A program made the position numbers and the translations under genes. The notes under the pieces were generated by a model, which saw only the letters and a program-made list of their open reading frames with translations, was not told the DNA's origin and did not search any database. Below are positions 18,216-27,264 of a stretch of 64,000 bases of DNA, piece after piece. Each line of letters begins with the position of its first letter. Positions within the stretch are counted from its first letter, which is position 1. The DNA is taken from contig CAZBWM010000032.1 in assembly GCA_964495375.1 (NCBI GenBank), positions 4,723 to 68,722 of the forward strand. Reading direction: 5' to 3'. The stretch comes from JAIESQ01 sp964495375 (GTDB taxonomy: Bacteria > Planctomycetota > Planctomycetia > Pirellulales > JAEUIK01).

Positions 18216-19565
18216 CTAAACCAATTCCTTGATCACGCCCCGCTCTTCCAGGACGTAGCGTGGGCGGCCCGCCAGATCGTCGAAGGTTTGTGCCGTGTCG
18301 ATTCCCAGGTGCCGGTACACGGTAGCCAGCACGTTCTCGGGGCGATAGGGGCTCTCGGCCGGCACCTCACCTTTGCGATTTGAAGCACCGACGATTTGCC
18401 CCACCTTGAGGCCGCCGCCGGCCATCATCACGCTCATTACGGAGCCCCAGTGATCGCGCCCTTTCTTCTTGTTGAAGCGGGGCGTGCGGCCGAATTCGCC
18501 CATCGCCACGAGCATCACTTGCCGATCGAGCCCACGCTCGTAAAGATCGTCGAGGATCGCCGCCACGGCCTGATCGAAATCGGCCGCGCGCGGGCGCAGT
18601 TTTTTGGCGAGGTCAACGTGGTCGTCCCAACCGCCGACGCGCACGGTCACAAACGACACGCCGGCCTCGACCAACCGCCGCGCCAACAGCATGCTTTGGC
18701 CCGTCGAGTTGCGGCCATAGCGGTCGCGGCTGCGCGGATCCTCGCGATCGATGTCGAAAGCCTGGCGGGCCCGCTTGCCGGTCACCAGTTCAAAGGCCTG
18801 CGCCGAAAACTGATCGACGGCGACCGCGTGCCCCTTGCGATCGACCAGGGCGTCAACATCGCGGCGCGTGCGATCGAGCGCCGTCAGCAAATGGCGGCGA
18901 TCGTCGAGCCGCTGGAGCGACATCCCTTTGACCAGCGACAAATTGTTGACTTCGAATTTCGGCTTGCCGGGGTCGGCGATCGTCTCGAACGGATTGAAGC
19001 CAGGGCCCAAATACGCCGCACTCCCCGATCGCATTACGCGCGGGATCGCCACATAAGCGGGCACGCCCGGGCGGTTCGGCCCGTGCAACATCGCGGTGAC
19101 CGAGCCGGCCGAGGGCATCTCGTTCTCACGATTCTGGCGATCGCGCAGGTAGTAGCCCGTCTGCGTCAGGTGTGCCGAAGTTTCATGCGCCGACGAATCG
19201 TGATGCACAGAGCGGATCACGGCCAGTCGCTTAGCCAGCTTCGCTTGCCTGGGCAGCGACTCGCAGAACCGCACGCCCGGGAGCGTTGTCGCAATGCTCC
19301 GCAGCGGGCCGCGATACTCGGCCGGGGCGTCGGGCTTGGGGTCGTACGTCTCGAAATGCGAGGGGCCCCCAGCCATTTCGATAAAAATCACGCTCGCCGC
19401 GCGCCGCTTGGCCGGCTTGCCGGAGCCACTCTCGCCGGCGCTGGCTTGCCAGCGCAGCAGATCGGCCAAGGTCAGCCCACCCAAGGCCAGGGTGCCGGCC
19501 GACAGAAAATTGCGCCGCGAGACGCGGTCGCAGCACGAGAAGTCTCGACCGAAGATCCGGAGCAT
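18216..19565 (-). CDS. DUF1501 protein, Tat-exported sulfatase-fold protein
   Basis: 449 aa. The N terminus has a twin-arginine signal: SRRNFLSAGTLALGGLTLADLL. The start at ATG 19565 is fixed by an AGGAGGC ribosome site just upstream (about 19570-19576); a longer frame reaching 19604 is rejected. The body has the DUF1501 pattern: AKRRAASVIFIEMAGGPSHFETYDPKPDAP, then SVHHDSSAHETSAHLTQTGY, then GWDDHVDLAKKLRPRAADFD and VMLVAMGEFGRTPRFNKKKGRDHWG, matching alkaline-phosphatase-superfamily metal-site geometry. DUF1501 genes in planctomycetes usually sit beside a DUF1549/DUF1553 cytochrome gene; none is adjacent. True enzymatic activity of the family is not established. Confidence 0.93.
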   Translation of the reverse strand: MLRIFGRDFSCCDRVSRRNFLSAGTLALGGLTLADLLRWQASAGESGSGKPAKRRAASVIFIEMAGGPSHFETYDPKPDAPAEYRGPLRSIATTLPGVRFCESLPRQAKLAKRLAVIRSVHHDSSAHETSAHLTQTGYYLRDRQNRENEMPSAGSVTAMLHGPNRPGVPAYVAIPRVMRSGSAAYLGPGFNPFETIADPGKPKFEVNNLSLVKGMSLQRLDDRRHLLTALDRTRRDVDALVDRKGHAVAVDQFSAQAFELVTGKRARQAFDIDREDPRSRDRYGRNSTGQSMLLARRLVEAGVSFVTVRVGGWDDHVDLAKKLRPRAADFDQAVAAILDDLYERGLDRQVMLVAMGEFGRTPRFNKKKGRDHWGSVMSVMMAGGGLKVGQIVGASNRKGEVPAESPYRPENVLATVYRHLGIDTAQTFDDLAGRPRYVLEERGVIKELV

Positions 19566-19780
19566 GGCTGCCTCCTGGGCGTGCGGACTTGATCGCGATG
19601 CCACTGCCGACGGTCTTAGTCTACGCCCGACGCAAAGTGCGGGTCAACGGAATAACGACCTGGCGGAATAGGTATTCCCGCGACGACGCGCTTGCTTGTT
19701 TTCGGCATCCGGCGGGGTTATGAAACAGCGAACCCGCCACTTTGTTTCGACCTTTGCTCGCTTGAAAAAGGCGTGCCGCC

Positions 19781-20122
19781 ATGCCCGAATTGCCCCAAGC
19801 CAGTCAGCGGATCATCGACACCCCTTACGGCCAGGCGCTGGGAAACAGCTTTCGCTGGCAAGGGGGCCAATACTGTGCGATCCACACCCAACATGGTTTG
19901 GTCGGCTGCGGCATCTACGACGTGCGGATCGCCGGCGAGTTCGGCCAGGCCGTGGCCATCGCGCGGGGGACGCCGCAACAGCCGCTCTGCGAGCCCGAAG
20001 ACTTGTTCGAAGCCAAGATCGTTGAAGTCAGCAAACCCGCCGAGGCTTTGGGGATTCTCCCCGGCATGACCGGCCTCGAAGCGGTGCACAAACTGCTGCA
20101 GGCCAGACCCAAGGCGAAGTGA
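19781..20122 (+). CDS. DUF1805 (YunC-like) small protein
   Basis: 113 aa from ATG 19781. The pattern YCAIHTQHGLVGCGIYDVRIAGEFGQAVAIARG, then EDLFEAKIVEVSKPAEALGILPGMTGLEAVHKLL, matches DUF1805, a small alpha/beta protein family of unknown function. Length is close to the family norm. It is monocistronic, converging on the DUF4105 gene with a 29-bp gap. Confidence 0.82.
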   Translation: MPELPQASQRIIDTPYGQALGNSFRWQGGQYCAIHTQHGLVGCGIYDVRIAGEFGQAVAIARGTPQQPLCEPEDLFEAKIVEVSKPAEALGILPGMTGLEAVHKLLQARPKAK

Positions 20123-20151
20123 CAGGTAGCCCGCGCGCAAGGGCCAACTGC

Positions 20152-21225
20152 CTACTTCGTGTCAGGAGCAACTTTCGCTTCGGCCACCTGCTTGGCAATT
20201 TGCTCGCGCAGCCGGCGCGAGAAGTCGGCGTCGAGCGGCGTCTCTTGCATCCACTTGTCGACACGAAACGCCTGCCGCGCCTGGGGAAACGTTAGCTCGG
20301 TGTCGAGATAGCCCAGGTTGTACGCCGCGCGGTCGGACAAGCCCGTCAGCAGCAAGCTCAAATCATGCGGCAATGGGCGGCCGCCGAGTCGTCGCAGATG
20401 CGCGGTGATATTGTTCATGCAGTTGTTGGTGATCAGATTGTAAAACTCGGGATGATCCTCGAGGTCGTGGGCGCGGCGCATCATGTCAAGAAAGATTGCC
20501 CGCTTCCGCTCGTCGGTCGTTCGCGCCGGATAAAAGTAGACTGGCTTCTTCCAGATAGCGCCGCGCAAGCCGATCACGTCCCGCTCGTCGCCGATCACAT
20601 AGATCAACTGATACTGCCGAAACAGCGACGGAATCATTTGATACGGCTGGCCCAGGCGGCGGCGCCCTTCGACCGAGACGGCCACATGCTGGCCATCGGA
20701 AAAGCCGAAGCTTACGAAGACGTGTGCCACGCCATCGAACGAGGGCATCGGCACGACGACGTAGTACATCGAGCTGAGCTTGCTCACATCGTAGACGCGC
20801 TTGTCGAACTCTTCGGTAAAGTCGGTCTCGCTGCGCCAGGCGAAATTGCGCACGTGGGTTACCGTCACGAGGTTGCCGTCGATTTCGACGATCGGCATCC
20901 GCGCTTGCTCGGGGGACCAAATCTGATTGTGGTCGGGCCGCACAAACCCGAAATAGCCGATCGCCACCAGCGTGGTGACCGCCAAGGCCGTGAGCGTGCG
21001 CCGCTTGGCCGGCCAGGGTGCTTTCCAGAGTTGCCACACGTGGACGCGCTCGCGGCTGGCGGCCATGTACATCAGCACAATGCTCAGGGCCAACGCTAGC
21101 GCGAGCCAACGGGCGACCGGCGCCTTGAAATAAACGGCCAACGCCGTCCACAGGCCCAGCCCGAACCACGCGATCAGCGTGCCCAACAGCAACAACGCTC
21201 CGGCAGTACTGCGTAGCAAGCTCAT
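20152..21225 (-). CDS. DUF4105 inner-membrane protein
   Basis: 357 aa. Three hydrophobic segments occupy the first 110 residues (AGALLLLGTLIAWFGLGLWTA, ARWLALALALSIVLMYMA, and LTALAVTTLVAIGYFGF). The soluble part matches DUF4105: HVRNFAWRSETDFTEEFDKR, then a VSFGFSDGQHVAVSVEGRRR stretch, then FYNLITNNCMNNITAHLRR. The Asn-Asn-Cys and the upstream His/Asp arrangement are reminiscent of a papain-like site, but activity is not known. The remaining C-terminal region is basic and helical. ATG 21225 precedes the first membrane segment. No operon partner on this strand. Confidence 0.85.
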   Translation of the reverse strand: MSLLRSTAGALLLLGTLIAWFGLGLWTALAVYFKAPVARWLALALALSIVLMYMAASRERVHVWQLWKAPWPAKRRTLTALAVTTLVAIGYFGFVRPDHNQIWSPEQARMPIVEIDGNLVTVTHVRNFAWRSETDFTEEFDKRVYDVSKLSSMYYVVVPMPSFDGVAHVFVSFGFSDGQHVAVSVEGRRRLGQPYQMIPSLFRQYQLIYVIGDERDVIGLRGAIWKKPVYFYPARTTDERKRAIFLDMMRRAHDLEDHPEFYNLITNNCMNNITAHLRRLGGRPLPHDLSLLLTGLSDRAAYNLGYLDTELTFPQARQAFRVDKWMQETPLDADFSRRLREQIAKQVAEAKVAPDTK

Positions 21226-21454
21226 GCGGTTGATCCTGATTTAGGTTGGTTGCCTACTGTAGGGTGCGAAGGACCATTCCGCCAGCGCGCCCCGCAGTAG
21301 TCCAGGCGGAAGGCGGCTATTCAAACAGTCGCCGAACCGTGCGTGCCGCCAACCAAGGGGTGGGCGCGAATCGGTCCAGGGACTCGCTTGTGCCCTAGCG
21401 CGTGCTAGAATTGCCACGATTGCCCCGCACTTTTCACCATCGAGACCAATCGCC

Positions 21455-22306
21455 ATGAGCGTCCCCGCCGCCACTGTTAAATCGCTCTGCACCAGCGCCG
21501 AGATTGAATTGGTGCGCGCCAGCCGCAAACCGCAGCTCGAAACCCTGGTCGCCAAAGAGCTCAAGAGCTTGGCCGCCCGCGCGCGAAAACTACACGACAA
21601 GTGGCGCGACGCCAAGCGCGACCAAGCTCGCAGCAAGAGCCGCGTGGCCGGGGTCGGCAAGCCGGGGGACAACACCAAGGTCAAGGCGCAAATCTTTCGC
21701 GAGGCGCTGGAGAGCTTCGAAGCGCGCTTGAAAAAGCTCCTGGCCCCAGAAGCTGGCTCCAAGAGCGCGGCGAAACCGGCTGCCAAGTCGGCCCCCGCTT
21801 CCAAGGTCGCCCAGACCAAGAAGACCAAGTCCGAGCGCGCGGTCGATCATCGCAATCGGCGATCGGCGGTTCGCGAGGGATTGGCCGTTACCAAGGACAT
21901 CCTCAACGAGCCAGCGCGGGTATCACCCGCCGCGAAGGCCGCTGCGATCAAATCAGCTGCCGCCAAGCCCGCTGTTGCTAAACCCGCGGTTGCCAAGAAG
22001 CCCGTCGCTAAGCCAGCGGCCGCGAAGTCGGCAGTTGCGCCGCCCGTGACGTCGACGCCTGCGATTGCGGCAAGCCCTGACGGCCAGACTCCCGCGCCGG
22101 CCGCCAAGCCGCCACGCGCCAAAAAAATCAAGGTGACCAAGCTGCGCGCGCCTCAGGCCGAACGCATCAGCGCGGCCGAGCAGCTCCAAGCGGTCACGGC
22201 GGCTAAGCACTCGCGCGTCGTGCGCAGTGGTCGCACCACGCGGATGCTCGGCCACACCCAGGCGCGGGGAAAGCGCAACCAGGCACGTCGAGATTCCAGA
22301 AATTAA
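21455..22306 (+). CDS. Histone-H1-like Lys/Ala/Pro-rich basic protein
   Basis: 283 aa. The N-terminal 95 residues are helical and basic (LVAKELKSLAARARKLHDKW; KAQIFREALESFEARLKKLL). Residues about 100-235 are a low-complexity tail of Lys-Ala/Lys-Pro-Ala units, like bacterial histone-H1-like proteins. The C terminus is again ordered and strongly basic: RTTRMLGHTQARGKRNQARR. The overall design suggests nucleic-acid binding by the tail; the N-terminal domain is not one I can name. The DUF2252 gene starts 18 bp downstream, so they are probably co-transcribed. Function inferred only from composition. Confidence 0.72.
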   Translation: MSVPAATVKSLCTSAEIELVRASRKPQLETLVAKELKSLAARARKLHDKWRDAKRDQARSKSRVAGVGKPGDNTKVKAQIFREALESFEARLKKLLAPEAGSKSAAKPAAKSAPASKVAQTKKTKSERAVDHRNRRSAVREGLAVTKDILNEPARVSPAAKAAAIKSAAAKPAVAKPAVAKKPVAKPAAAKSAVAPPVTSTPAIAASPDGQTPAPAAKPPRAKKIKVTKLRAPQAERISAAEQLQAVTAAKHSRVVRSGRTTRMLGHTQARGKRNQARRDSRN

Positions 22307-22324
22307 CCGCCGGCGAGGCTGCTC

Positions 22325-23674
22325 GTGTTGCAGTCGCTTTCCATCAACGCTCGAATCGCAGCGGGCAAGGCCCTGCGCAAGACCGTGCCGCGCGCGGCGC
22401 ATGCCGAAGCGAGCATCGCCGCGCAGGATCGCGATCCGCTCGAACTGCTCGCGCGGTGCAATCAAGACCGAATCGCGGATCTCGTGCCGCTACGCTTTGG
22501 GCGCCTGCTGCGCAGCCCCTTCACCTTCTTGCGCGGTTCGCCCGGCTTGATGGCGCATGATCTGGCCTCGACACCGGTCACGGGGTTGCGCGTGCAGGCC
22601 TGCGGAGATTGTCACCTGACCAACTTCGGTCTGTTTGCCACGCCCGAACGCAATCTCGTCTTCGATCTCAACGACTTTGACGAGACACTCCCCGGCCCTT
22701 GGGAGTGGGACATCAAACGGCTGGTGACCAGCTTTGTGGTGGCCGCGCGGGCAAATGGCATCTCCGACCAGCGGGCGCGCGATGCCGCCACGGCTGCCGT
22801 GCGTTCGTATCGCGAGCACCTGCGCGAATTCGCCGAGCTGAACCCGCTGGAGGTTTGGTACTATCGCATCGATGTCGACGAGCTTTGTAAGCTGGCGGCC
22901 GGCAACGACTCGCGCGGCCAGCGTCAGAAACTCTCCGAGCGCGCCCGCACGCGCACGGGCGAAAACCTTTATCCCAAGATCACCGATGGACAGGAGGGGC
23001 GCCGCCGCTTCGTCGACGATCCTCCGCTCCTGCAACAACTCGACGAAGACACGTGGCGCGAACCGGTCGACACCGGCATCGCCGAATATCGCGAGTCGTT
23101 GGCCGACGATCGACGCTTTGTGTTCGATCGCTACCAGATCGAGGACTTCGCCTTGCGCGTGGTCGGCATCGGCAGCGTGGCCACGCGCTGTTTCGTGGCC
23201 CTGCTCTACTGCGACGATCGCAATCCGCTGCTGCTGCAAGTGAAGGAAGCACGCCGCTCGGTACTCGAGCCCTATGCCGACGTGAGCGCCTATGCGAACC
23301 AAGGCGAGCGCGTCGTCGCCGGGCAGCGCCTCCTGCAGTCGGCCAGCGATATCTTTCTCGGCTGGTTGCGCGGACCAGAGGGGCGCGACTTCTACGTCCG
23401 GCAACTGCGCGATATGAAGTTGTCGCTGCCGATCGAGGACTTCACTGCCTCGCAACTCGAGCGCTATGCCGAGACTTGCGGCTGGGTGCTGGCCCGGGCC
23501 CATGCCCGCACGGGCGATGCCGCCATGATCGCGGGCTACCTCGGCAGCGGCCCGCCCATGGACGAGGCGCTGGGGGCGTTTGCCGTCGGCTATGCCGATC
23601 AGATCGAGCGCGACCACGAGGCGCTGGTTTCGGCCGAAAAATCGGGTCTCATCCCGGCGGTCACGGGCGTCTGA
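22325..23674 (+). CDS. DUF2252 protein (kinase-like fold)
   Basis: 449 aa from GTG 22325, with a GCGAGG-like ribosome site upstream. DUF2252 features are clear: the N-terminal region RDPLELLARCNQDRIADLVP, then FTFLRGSPGLMAHDLAS, VQACGDCHLTNFGLFATPER and LVFDLNDFDETLPGPWEWDIKRL. The latter two resemble the catalytic (GDxHxxN) and metal-binding (DFD) loops of aminoglycoside-phosphotransferase-like kinases. The C-terminal part has QLERYAETCGWVLARAHART. The family's substrate is unknown. It follows the H1-like gene closely. Family call is secure, function is not. Confidence 0.92.
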   Translation: MLQSLSINARIAAGKALRKTVPRAAHAEASIAAQDRDPLELLARCNQDRIADLVPLRFGRLLRSPFTFLRGSPGLMAHDLASTPVTGLRVQACGDCHLTNFGLFATPERNLVFDLNDFDETLPGPWEWDIKRLVTSFVVAARANGISDQRARDAATAAVRSYREHLREFAELNPLEVWYYRIDVDELCKLAAGNDSRGQRQKLSERARTRTGENLYPKITDGQEGRRRFVDDPPLLQQLDEDTWREPVDTGIAEYRESLADDRRFVFDRYQIEDFALRVVGIGSVATRCFVALLYCDDRNPLLLQVKEARRSVLEPYADVSAYANQGERVVAGQRLLQSASDIFLGWLRGPEGRDFYVRQLRDMKLSLPIEDFTASQLERYAETCGWVLARAHARTGDAAMIAGYLGSGPPMDEALGAFAVGYADQIERDHEALVSAEKSGLIPAVTGV

Positions 23675-23697
23675 TTTCCTGGTTCGCCCATCATTAA

Positions 23698-23889
23698 AGA
23701 CAGCACCCGGTGGCCAAGGTGTCGCTGCGGTCGGAAGATTTCGGCCTGGAGCTGCAGGTTGAACTGAACGTCGAGCGCTGCGTGGCGCTGGCCACGGGCG
23801 ACGTCGTCTACGTGGCGCCGCGCCGGGTGCGCGTCTTCGTTCCCGAAGAAACCGGCGAGCTGCAGACCGTGCCCGAATACGTGATCTAA
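23698..23889 (+). pseudogene. Remnant of a CysA-type sulfate ABC transporter ATPase (C-terminal TOBE domain)
   Basis: An in-frame 63-codon segment ends at TAA 23887-23889. It reads AKVSLRSEDFGLELQVEL, then VERCVALATGDVVYVAPRRVRVFVPEE and a final EYVI. This resembles the C-terminal TOBE domain of CysA sulfate/thiosulfate import ATPases. A TAA at 23695-23697 closes the frame upstream, and DUF2252 ends 20 bp before that, so no ATPase domain is attached. Most likely the 3' stump of a deleted transporter gene. It could be translated from GTG 23710 (59 aa) as a free small protein, but there is no clear ribosome site. Confidence 0.6.
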
Positions 23890-24067
23890 GCGAGAGCGTC
23901 CGGAGTGATGTTCGATCGAGTCATGTGGCGCCGGCGTCAATTCGTGCCCCTTTCGACCTGACCGCCGGCCGGCCATTCGGCTTTGGCCGCTCGCGGGCGC
24001 GTGGGCCGTCGGTTATGCTCACTCGCGGACGCCTTGAACGCCGCGCGGTTTGCTGACCAAATTGCCC

Positions 24068-24886
24068 ATGCCCTCGCATTCTTCCTCCAGCACACCCCAT
24101 AGCGCATCGAATAGCGCCGCGCGCGCGACGCCTCTGGTCGGCCCGCCGATCTGCGACATTGCCTTCGTCTTCGCGCTGGGAATCGAGTCGGGCTGTCTCG
24201 AGGACCGCTTCACCGGCAGTAGCGTGGTACACGCCGCGGGGCGGCGCGTGCGCGTCGGCCAGCTCGCGGGGCATCGCATCGCTCTGATTCGCACCGGCAT
24301 GGGGCAAACCGCGGCGCGCCGCGGCACCGAGCATCTGCTGGCCGGGCATCGGCCCCGCCTGGTGATCTCGGCCGGCTTCTCCGGCGGCTTGCACCCCGAC
24401 GTGCGGCGCGGCGATCTCGTGCTGGCCGATCGCGTGGGGCTCAGCTCGGGTGAGCGTCTGCTCGTCGATCTGCGTTTCGAGCAAAACGATCCGGCCCGCC
24501 CGCGCGTACACGTGGGGAGCATCGTGACCGTCGACCAGTTGGTTTGTCTGCCGGCGGAAAAGTTGGCGCTGGGTCGCCAGCACGACGCTCTGGCTGTGGA
24601 CATGGAATCGTGGGCGGTGGCCGATGCGTGCCGGCAGGCGAAGGTCCCGTTTCTGGCGGTACGTGTGATTAGCGACGCCGCCGACGAGGCGCTGCCGGCG
24701 TTTATCGATCAAATGACACGTCGTAAGGGTTTTGCCGGTAAAACCGGCGTGGTGCTTGGCGCCCTTTGGCGACGACCGGGCAATCTGCGTGAGATGGTTC
24801 GATTGCGGTCGGAAGGATTGGTGCAGGCCGATCGACTGGCCCGGTTTCTGGTGCAGCTCGTCGGACAAATCTCTCCGGCTGCTTGA
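24068..24886 (+). CDS. Nucleoside phosphorylase superfamily protein, HpnG-like
   Basis: 272 aa from ATG 24068; a TTG at 24050 would add 6 residues. It belongs to the PNP/UDP phosphorylase fold: CDIAFVFALGIESGCLEDRF, VISAGFSGGLHPDVRRGDLVLADRV, and the purine/ribose block ALAVDMESWAVADACRQAKVPFLAVRVISDAADEALP, whose MES and SDAAD match MTA/SAH-type nucleosidases. HpnG, the hopanoid-pathway member that releases adenine from adenosylhopane, belongs to this superfamily. Because shc and hpnH lie 10 kb away, HpnG is a good candidate. Motifs alone do not separate it from an MTA/SAH nucleosidase or futalosine hydrolase. The first 30 residues are Ser/Ala-rich and poorly conserved. Confidence 0.72.
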   Translation: MPSHSSSSTPHSASNSAARATPLVGPPICDIAFVFALGIESGCLEDRFTGSSVVHAAGRRVRVGQLAGHRIALIRTGMGQTAARRGTEHLLAGHRPRLVISAGFSGGLHPDVRRGDLVLADRVGLSSGERLLVDLRFEQNDPARPRVHVGSIVTVDQLVCLPAEKLALGRQHDALAVDMESWAVADACRQAKVPFLAVRVISDAADEALPAFIDQMTRRKGFAGKTGVVLGALWRRPGNLREMVRLRSEGLVQADRLARFLVQLVGQISPAA

Positions 24887-25022
24887 GCGGACTTTAGAAA
24901 AAAGCTACGTTCAATCAAGCTGCGGCGCGACCGGATAGCGGTTATCCGACTTCTACCGCTCGATCGACTCTGGCGCCCTGGCTTTGATCGGCGGCAGGCA
25001 AAACACACTAGATGGTGCTGCA

Positions 25023-25610
25023 ATGAACAGGCTGCTTGTGTTGACGTGCGTAATGTTGGCGACCACCTTCGTGGCGGCGCCGCGGGCAATGGCTTATCCG
25101 GATGCCGTGGTTGCGCCGGTCGAAGTGAATTCGACGACCGTCGCGCCTTACTGGACGTACTTCCGCAGCACGGCGCCGATCGCGACCGTGGCCACCCAGG
25201 CGGTGCCCGTCGTGTACGAAGCCCCGGTGACGACGACCTACTACGCACCGGCCACGACAACTTACTACGCACCGGCCACGACAACTTACTACGCGCCCGC
25301 CACGACCACCTACTACGCCCCGGCGACCACGACCTATTACGCGCCCGCCACGACGACTTATTACTCGTCAAGCGTGCCGACCACAACCTACTACTCCACG
25401 AGCGTACCCACCACGACTTACTACGCTCCGGTGGCCACCCCGGTTACGACTTACTACGCCCCGGTGGCGACTCCGGTCACGACGTACTATGCTCCCGCTC
25501 CCACGGTGAGTTACTACGCTCCGACGGTCAGCTATTACACACCGTACACGTCGTACTACGCCCCGTCGCTCTACTACGTGCCGCGTCGCGCCTGGTTCCG
25601 ACGGTGGTAG
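25023..25610 (+). CDS. Secreted tyrosine-rich repeat protein
   Basis: 195 aa from ATG 25023. A signal peptide is clear (LLVLTCVMLATTFVAAPRAMA). The mature protein is dominated by repeats of T-T-T-Y-Y-A-P-A (at least five near-identical units, about 25230-25356), then variants with S-S-V-P and a V-A-T-P-V-T-T-Y-Y-A-P unit twice, then V-S-Y-Y units. The C terminus is basic and aromatic (YVPRRAWFRRW). Tandem DNA units of 24 bp encode the first block with mostly synonymous changes, which argues the protein repeat is under selection. Likely a surface or cell-wall structural protein; Tyr-rich repeats can cross-link or aggregate. No known domain. Confidence 0.8.
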   Translation: MNRLLVLTCVMLATTFVAAPRAMAYPDAVVAPVEVNSTTVAPYWTYFRSTAPIATVATQAVPVVYEAPVTTTYYAPATTTYYAPATTTYYAPATTTYYAPATTTYYAPATTTYYSSSVPTTTYYSTSVPTTTYYAPVATPVTTYYAPVATPVTTYYAPAPTVSYYAPTVSYYTPYTSYYAPSLYYVPRRAWFRRW

Positions 25611-25945
25611 TACCGCCGCTGGTAGTTTTGCCGCTGCCGCTGTCCGATTGACGAGCGATTCGTGCGATTCAGGCGAGCCGTGCCCCGGTCCGTACAACGA
25701 CCAGGGCGCGGCTCGCGTCGTTTTCACAGGTTGCTCGATCGTGCCGGATCCCTAGGAGCCTGCCCCCAAATCGGCTGAGAATCGCCGGTGACTGCGGCGT
25801 GCTTTCCGCGACGTGCGCGAAGAAAATCGCAGGCATCTGGCACTAGGGCTGTCCGGCCGCGATAGAATTGTTCTAGTCCAAGACCTTCGCGGCGCATCCG
25901 ACTGGACGATCGGCCGCGTCAGTCCAGAATGCTTGTCGGTGACTC
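25611..25945. other. Intergenic gap, nothing recognised
   Basis: 335 bases between the Tyr-rich protein gene and the DUF309 gene. The short open frame at 25813-26007 has no family signature and overlaps the next gene. No repeat of the dispersed families is present. Confidence 0.45.
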
Positions 25946-26347
25946 ATGCCAACCGTCGAATACGATCCGCTCTACCTGCAGGGGATCGAGCATTTCAACG
26001 TCTGTGACTTCTTCGAGAGCCACGAGGTGTGGGAAGCGCTCTGGACCGAAGAGTTCGGCCCCTCCCGGCGCTTCTATCAGGGGCTGATTCAGGCGGCCGT
26101 CGCCCTGCACCACTTTGGTAACGGTAACATCCGCGGCGCTCGCAAACTGAACGTTGGCTGCCGCGCCTACCTCGACGAATACCGACCGAAGTTCCAAGGT
26201 CTCGATCTAGAGCGCTTCTTGAGTCAGCTCGACCAGTGCTTCGCCACGGTGATGGCCTCGACCGAGGACTTTCCCAACATTGAAATCGACCCCGAGCTGA
26301 TCCCCGAAATTCACCTCGACCCTCGGCCGGAGGAAGCCGGCGCTTAG
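25946..26347 (+). CDS. DUF309 protein
   Basis: 133 aa from ATG 25946. The family signature is GIEHFNVCDFFESHEVWEALWTEE followed by RFYQGLIQAAVALHHFGNGNIRGARKL, an all-helical small fold with conserved His, Glu and Trp. Length is typical. Function of the family is unknown. It precedes the LON-domain gene by 103 bp on the same strand. Confidence 0.9.
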   Translation: MPTVEYDPLYLQGIEHFNVCDFFESHEVWEALWTEEFGPSRRFYQGLIQAAVALHHFGNGNIRGARKLNVGCRAYLDEYRPKFQGLDLERFLSQLDQCFATVMASTEDFPNIEIDPELIPEIHLDPRPEEAGA

Positions 26348-26450
26348 CGCGAGCGCGCGTCACGCTCGTGGGCAGTTCGTGCGGCACGGGGCACCCTGCG
26401 CGAAGCAAGCAACCATCAAGATCGCGACCAATAGACCGCAGTGGCCCGCC

Positions 26451-27158
26451 ATGTCTGAATTTGAAATCACGAGTTTCGACGCCAGCGAGTTCTCGGGCCG
26501 CGTGCGGATGTTCCCGCTGCCGAACCTGGTGCTCTTTCCGCACGTGCTACAGCCGCTGCACATCTTCGAGCCCCGCTATCGCGACCTGCTCGAAGAAGCG
26601 CTCTCCTCCGATCGCTTGATTGCCATGGCGCTGTTGGCGCCAGGCTGGGAACCCTATTACGAAGAACGTCCCCCTCTTTATCCGATCGCCTGCCTGGGGC
26701 GCGTGGCGACGTACCACCGCCTGGCCGATGGCCGCTACAACCTGCTGCTGCAAGGTCTCAAACGCGTCGCCCTGGTGCGCGAGCTGCCGCCGACCAAATC
26801 GTTCCGCGAGGCCGAGGTGCGGCTGCACGAAGACGCGTACCCTGCTGCCACATCGCTCGATCGCCCGCAGTTGCAGCGCGACTTGTTGCAGGCGTTCAAG
26901 CACGCCCTGCCGCGCCTGCCTGAAGGCATGGATCAGCTCGAGCAACTTCTGACCAGCGACGTCTCACTGGGCATGCTGACCGACCTGGCGGCTTACACGC
27001 TCGAGTTGCCGCTGCCGGTCAAGCAGCGGCTGCTGGCCGAGGCCAACGTCGATCATCGGGCGCGCATGCTATTAACCGAACTGGCGGCGCTGGCCGAAGC
27101 GCCCCCGCCGTCGGCCGGCCGCGATTTCAAGTTCCCCCCCGATTTCAGTTGCAATTAG
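26451..27158 (+). CDS. LON N-terminal (substrate-binding) domain protein
   Basis: 235 aa from ATG 26451; the frame is open further upstream but the domain starts here. VRMFPLPNLVLFPHVLQPLHIFEPRYRDLLEEAL matches the start of Lon protease N-terminal domains, with RYNLLLQGLKRVALVREL as the second conserved block. There is no AAA+ or protease domain, so this is a stand-alone LON-domain protein, a common bacterial family. Probable role in protein quality control or substrate presentation is inferred from the domain only. Confidence 0.9.
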   Translation: MSEFEITSFDASEFSGRVRMFPLPNLVLFPHVLQPLHIFEPRYRDLLEEALSSDRLIAMALLAPGWEPYYEERPPLYPIACLGRVATYHRLADGRYNLLLQGLKRVALVRELPPTKSFREAEVRLHEDAYPAATSLDRPQLQRDLLQAFKHALPRLPEGMDQLEQLLTSDVSLGMLTDLAAYTLELPLPVKQRLLAEANVDHRARMLLTELAALAEAPPPSAGRDFKFPPDFSCN

Positions 27159-27264
27159 GCGTGGCGGAAATGAGTCACCCTCAGTCTGCGGACGATCATC
27201 GATCAATAATGATTACGGCGCGGCAGCTTTGACCGAACAATGCCGCGGGAGTAGGCTACTTTGT

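Noticed and set aside
25230..25500. Regular repeats resembling a CRISPR array
   Set aside because: The units are contiguous codons of the TTTYYAPA protein repeat with no spacers of constant length.
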